From Cruorifilaria tuberocauda (taxonomy: Eukaryota; Nematoda; Chromadorea; Rhabditida; Onchocercidae): 64,000 nt of DNA. Position 1 is the first letter of the stretch. Each line of letters starts with the position of its first letter. Below the pieces are notes generated by a model, which saw only the letters and a list, made by a program, of their open reading frames with translations, did not search any database and was not told the DNA's origin. A program made the translations under genes and the position numbers. Below, in pieces: positions 61,901 through 64,000 of this stretch. Location of the stretch: assembly GCA_013365365.1 (NCBI GenBank), contig JABVXU010000079.1:62001-126000 (forward strand), given 5' to 3'.

Positions 61901-63807
61901 CTTCGGCAACAATATTTGATATCATTAATTTCCGTAAATTTATTAATATATTGTTGAATGAAAAATTCTGCTGTTATTCAGTGTTTTCCGCTTTTTCAAG
62001 TTATCAAATTTGAAGTTTATGATAATCAAACTTTTCTATAACAGTTTATACCTGCTGATCTCGAAAAAACTCATACTTAGAAAACTAGTCACACTGAATA
62101 CTTTCAAAAAGCAGATTTGAACATTGTGTGGAAATGAACAAATGATAAGACATCAAAATCTAACTATCACTTCTATGCGTCAAAAAAACTAACAAAACAA
62201 AAAAATGTAATGTTTACATGAAAAGTACATCTTCAGTCACACGAATAGCGCAACCTTACCAAAAAGAAGGTCAGAAGTAAGAAAAATCCATAAATAAAAT
62301 TATTTTCTAAGATATAAAAAGTAACTGTTTTAATAATGCATGAAAATATTCCATAAAAAAGAATTATAGGAAACAACAACTATCATCCCAATTGACTTTC
62401 CTATTTGGAAATTTCAAACCTCTGAGATTCGCAATACCTGTATGTAGTTCATAACTTAGTTTTTGAGGTATTATTCAAAAAATTCTTCATTGTGTAATAA
62501 GAAGGATATATAATTTAAAACTTCGGTAGAATTCATTTCTTTTCTTTACAATATTTTTCATCCTGTGCCCCAATTTCTGTTTTAATACAGGCTTACCGTT
62601 TTTCCTCCAACACAAATTCTCTTCATTTCCAGATCGATAAGGCAATCTGTAAACTTTTTGTTTTCTTTTCAGCTATGAAATATCTCAGAACAGTCAATTG
62701 CTATATCCTTTTTCACACGTATACAAAAAAATAGTATTAGGAAAAATAGACAAAATGATCTTAAATGACAGACATATTTGATTCATACCTGTCAGGCATC
62801 CATTGCCATTCATTACTTCGATACTTTTGATAGATTCAATAACTTTTCTTCTTCTTTCACTGCATTATAGATAAGAAGAAAAGTATTCTAATATTAGTCA
62901 GTGCTATTTCTCTTACCCTTTCGTGATAGATCGATGATAGATTTTGATGAGTAATCAAAACATAAATTTAAAATTCGTTCAGACAATGCCGATTAGACTG
63001 TACAATTCACTTTCTTTGTTGAATTGTGTACTTAAGCAAAGATCGATACATTTTCCGTCTTTTCTGATATCCAGTTATTGCTCTATTCAGTTACTATGGA
63101 TACAGCACTATTGATAGTGTAATCAATAATTATAGCTCTAGGAAATTTCTCATTTCAAATTTGTCCTACATATCAGAAAGGAGATTTAAAGGTCATTTAG
63201 ATATGTGATAGGGAGGTATTTAAAATTAACAATAATTCTTATCACAATAATTATTTTCCCGTTATTTATCAAAATCAATAATCGTATGTAAATGAATAAT
63301 GTCATAAAAACCAGCTAAAAAAATCTCATTTAAAGTGGAAGGAGCATAGAAAGAGTGAGATTTATTTACATAAACTGAGAATTTTAAAAGAAGAAAAACG
63401 AGTTGTTAAATACAGTTAGGCGACTAAAAATACATTATTGACAGTTTATAACAAAATATTATAAGAAATGAATAATGGCCAAAAATCTTTTTCGAGAAGA
63501 ATGAGAGAGATAATAGTATCAGAAGAAGAGAAATGAATATGAAATTTATCAGAGTGAAAATGAGAATCCAATGCAACATTTATTTTTAAGATAGAAAAGG
63601 AATTCATCATTAAAACGACTGCCACATCCTCCCCTTCTGATCAGATGAAAGCTGATCAAATCGATCAATAGCGCAAAAACTTCGTCTCACAATTTACTTA
63701 AATTTCTTGAAATTATATACAGAAAGAACGGTGGTTGTCAATTGATCGTTTCCTTTCGTCACCGGTAGCTCTACTGTATTCATGCCAAGTACAACATAGC
63801 TAATCAT
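28893..63807 (-). CDS. Long isoform of a SAM plus PDZ-like scaffold protein (814 aa)
   Basis: Exons: 63807-63721, 59756-59664, 45439-45293, 43519-43368, 42019-41906, 41134-40940, 38880-38696, 34515-34434, 33814-33570, 32350-32262, 32058-31944, 31235-31163, 30943-30811, 30369-30246, 29937-29816, 29687-29512, 29437-29221, 28988-28893. All phases join and the sum is 2,445 nt. The first ATG follows an in-frame TGA. Residues 1-520 are mostly disordered, rich in Ser/Thr/Pro/Asp, with a tyrosine-rich acidic patch (YEEPEPDY), a Q6 run near residue 153 and basic stretches. A SAM domain spans about 571-640 (EWSLDDVILWLQHCKLDDV; YDISGRDVERW; LGVSAEQTRTKIL). A PDZ-like module spans about 655-745 (GRFGCLQVTKV; FLEINEMPG; AAGEPIRLVVLRR). 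The tail is serine-rich and ends QVLRL. The order SAM then PDZ suggests a membrane or cortical adaptor (compare CNK), but no CRIC or PH domain is visible. I do not recognise the orthologue. The 30943 acceptor is the weakest. Confidence 0.8.
29955..30036. other. GC-rich patch inside a SAM/PDZ intron
   Basis: Within the intron between the two SAM-encoding exons, about 80 bp are far richer in G and C than the flanks and contain GGGACGCA twice (in GGGACGCACGCA and GGGACGCATTCC) plus several GCAT/CGCAT words. No coding continuity with neighbouring exons was found. Confidence 0.5.
31631..31649. repeat. (AG)n microsatellite
   Basis: A pure AG run of 19 bp, followed by a degenerate purine tract, in an intron of the SAM/PDZ gene. 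Confidence 0.9.
35996..36035. repeat. (CT)n pyrimidine tract
   Basis: About 40 bp of CTCTCT-type repeat with single interruptions (CCCT, CACT). Confidence 0.85.
36368..36430. promoter_or_regulatory. Palindromic TGCGCATGCGCA element near a TATA-like box
   Basis: A perfect 12-bp palindrome TGCGCATGCGCA (36368-36379) stands out in AT-rich sequence. About 40 bp further is GGTTATATAAGC (36418-36429). The palindrome equals the known NRF-1 recognition sequence in other animals; whether a nematode factor reads it is unknown. It lies 1.5 kb upstream of the internal first exon. Confidence 0.35.
43379..43396 (-). repeat. Polyglutamine-coding CAA/CAG run
   Basis: Six glutamine codons in a row (CAA CAA CAA CAG CAA CAA) inside the exon 43519-43368 of the SAM/PDZ gene. 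The mixed codons argue against an unstable pure repeat. Confidence 0.8.
44332..44402. repeat. Perfect 24-bp inverted repeat with 23-nt loop
   Basis: The arm 44332-44355 (TAATCATTTCCAATAAACTA then TTAC) is the exact reverse complement of 44379-44402. The loop is 23 nt and adds a further three pairs after one mismatch. It lies in the intron between exons 45439-45293 and 43519-43368 of the SAM/PDZ gene. The geometry suits a microRNA precursor or a small fold-back element. Confidence 0.85.
44580..44656. other. Relatively GC-rich patch with two adjacent hairpins
   Basis: 44580-44614 can pair as an 8-bp stem (one G-T pair), a 2-nt bulge and a 6-bp stem around a 5-nt loop. 44637-44656 can pair as six base pairs around an 8-nt loop. 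The patch is less AT-rich than the intron around it. No family was recognised. Confidence 0.4.
46024..46080 (-). CDS. Probable 57-nt cassette exon of the SAM/PDZ gene
   Basis: In the large second intron, a GC-rich stretch reads NDTSVLSSRSFEGYGESGI (19 residues) between an AG acceptor (TGTCGATAG) and a GTTTAC donor. It starts and ends in phase 0, exactly as needed between exons 59756-59664 and 45439-45293, so it can be included or skipped without changing the frame. The serine/glycine-rich composition matches the neighbouring disordered region. Inclusion would give 833 aa. A longer ORF in another frame overlaps it (45936-46340) but shows no domain. Confidence 0.55.
52393..52415. repeat. (AC)n microsatellite
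   Basis: About 23 bp of ACACAC with one G interruption. Confidence 0.9.
55003..55056. repeat. (CT)n pyrimidine tract
   Basis: About 54 bp of CTCT repeat with CCCT, TTTCT and TGTC interruptions, similar to that at 35996-36035. Confidence 0.85.
55819..55845. other. 12-bp perfect hairpin with a 3-nt loop
   Basis: TTAATGGCGAAG (55819-55830), loop TTT, then its exact reverse complement (55834-55845). It is at the end of a GC-richer island in the large intron. Confidence 0.7.
59757..63720. other. First intron of the SAM/PDZ gene (about 4 kb)
   Basis: AT-rich, with no coding exon recognised. It contains the three-copy CATCCGG repeat at 61839-61899. Confidence 0.5.
61839..61899. repeat. Three-copy repeat with core CATCCGGTTCT
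   Basis: Copies begin at 61839 (GCATCCGGTTCT), 61863 (ACATCCGGCTCT) and 61888 (ACATCCGGTTCT), spaced 24 and 25 bp. The reverse complement core CCGGATG matches an ETS-type binding site. It may be a short degenerate minisatellite or a cluster of sites. Confidence 0.7.
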
Positions 63808-63933
63808 TCATTTACGATGGTGCAATGTCGATAGAATCGTAATTAGCTATCATTACTGTGCCCATTGATCAGTTCATTTTCGAAGTCTGAAGAATTCCAA
63901 ATTCAAGTTCTGTAAATTGAATTCAACCCCTAC
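63808..63933. promoter_or_regulatory. 5' flank of the long-isoform first exon
   Basis: The first ATG at 63807 is preceded directly by an in-frame TGA, marking the start. Acceptor-like CAGs on the minus strand (TTTACAG and TTCTTCAG, between about 63880 and 63915) could be spliced-leader sites. Confidence 0.4.
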
Positions 63934-63987
63934 CATCACAATTAACGCTACGAAATAAGCAACAGATCGTGAGTTCCTGATCTCCAT
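63934..63987 (-). CDS. Candidate second first exon with a hydrophobic leader
   Basis: On the minus strand an ATTACAG acceptor is followed three bases later by ATG and a reading MEIRNSRSVAYFVALIVM, then a GTAGGG donor in phase 0. An ATG three bases behind an acceptor is typical of trans-spliced nematode mRNAs, and the phase lets it join exon 59756-59664, replacing exon 63807-63721. The hydrophobic core would act as a signal peptide or anchor, which would be odd for a cytoplasmic scaffold, so it may instead belong to a different transcript. Without splicing the frame stays open to a TGA after 38 codons. Confidence 0.3.
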
Positions 63988-64000
63988 TACCTGTAATGCT

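Overview
The window looks like nuclear DNA of a nematode, most likely a filarial worm (family Onchocercidae). It is very AT-rich, its genes are cut into many short exons with mostly short introns, and several coding starts sit just behind a splice acceptor, as expected for spliced-leader trans-splicing. The best taxonomic clue is a complete 178-residue fatty-acid/retinol-binding protein that closely resembles Onchocerca Ov20 and Brugia FAR-1. The species cannot be named from sequence alone. I found no rRNA, tRNA, CRISPR array, intact transposon or clear Wolbachia insertion. All exon models were assembled by hand from splice signals, phase and remembered protein families. No alignment or RNA data were available.

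Layout: (1) 1-11148, minus strand: the 5' part (36 coding exons, about 2,069 codons) of the cytoplasmic dynein-1 heavy chain gene dhc-1, running off the left edge inside the motor domain. Two of its introns use GC donors, and a tiny upstream ORF overlaps its start codon. (2) 12899-17466, plus strand, divergent from dhc-1: a complete 17-exon Ku70 gene (657 aa), ending in a SAP domain. (3) 18003-19489, minus strand, convergent with Ku70: far-1, with poly(A) signals of the two strands crossing between the genes. (4) 22488-25630, minus strand: an 11-exon amino-acid/proton symporter of the SLC36 (PAT) type. (5) 26777-27076, plus strand: a possible small secreted cysteine-rich peptide gene with an unresolved frame change. 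(6) 28893-63807, minus strand: one 35-kb gene for a scaffold protein with a SAM domain followed by a PDZ-like domain. The long form (18 exons, 814 aa) and a short form from an internal start (504 aa) both close in frame. A 57-nt phase-0 cassette exon and a second candidate first exon near the right edge were also found.

The genes do not form one pathway. Dynein transport, DNA end joining, lipid binding, amino-acid transport and membrane or cortical scaffolding are neighbours without an obvious operon. The least expected content lies in the long introns of the SAM/PDZ gene: a 24-bp perfect hairpin, a second structured patch, isolated GC-rich islands with short coding-like stretches, a palindromic TGCGCATGCGCA element near a TATA-like box, and a three-copy CATCCGG repeat.
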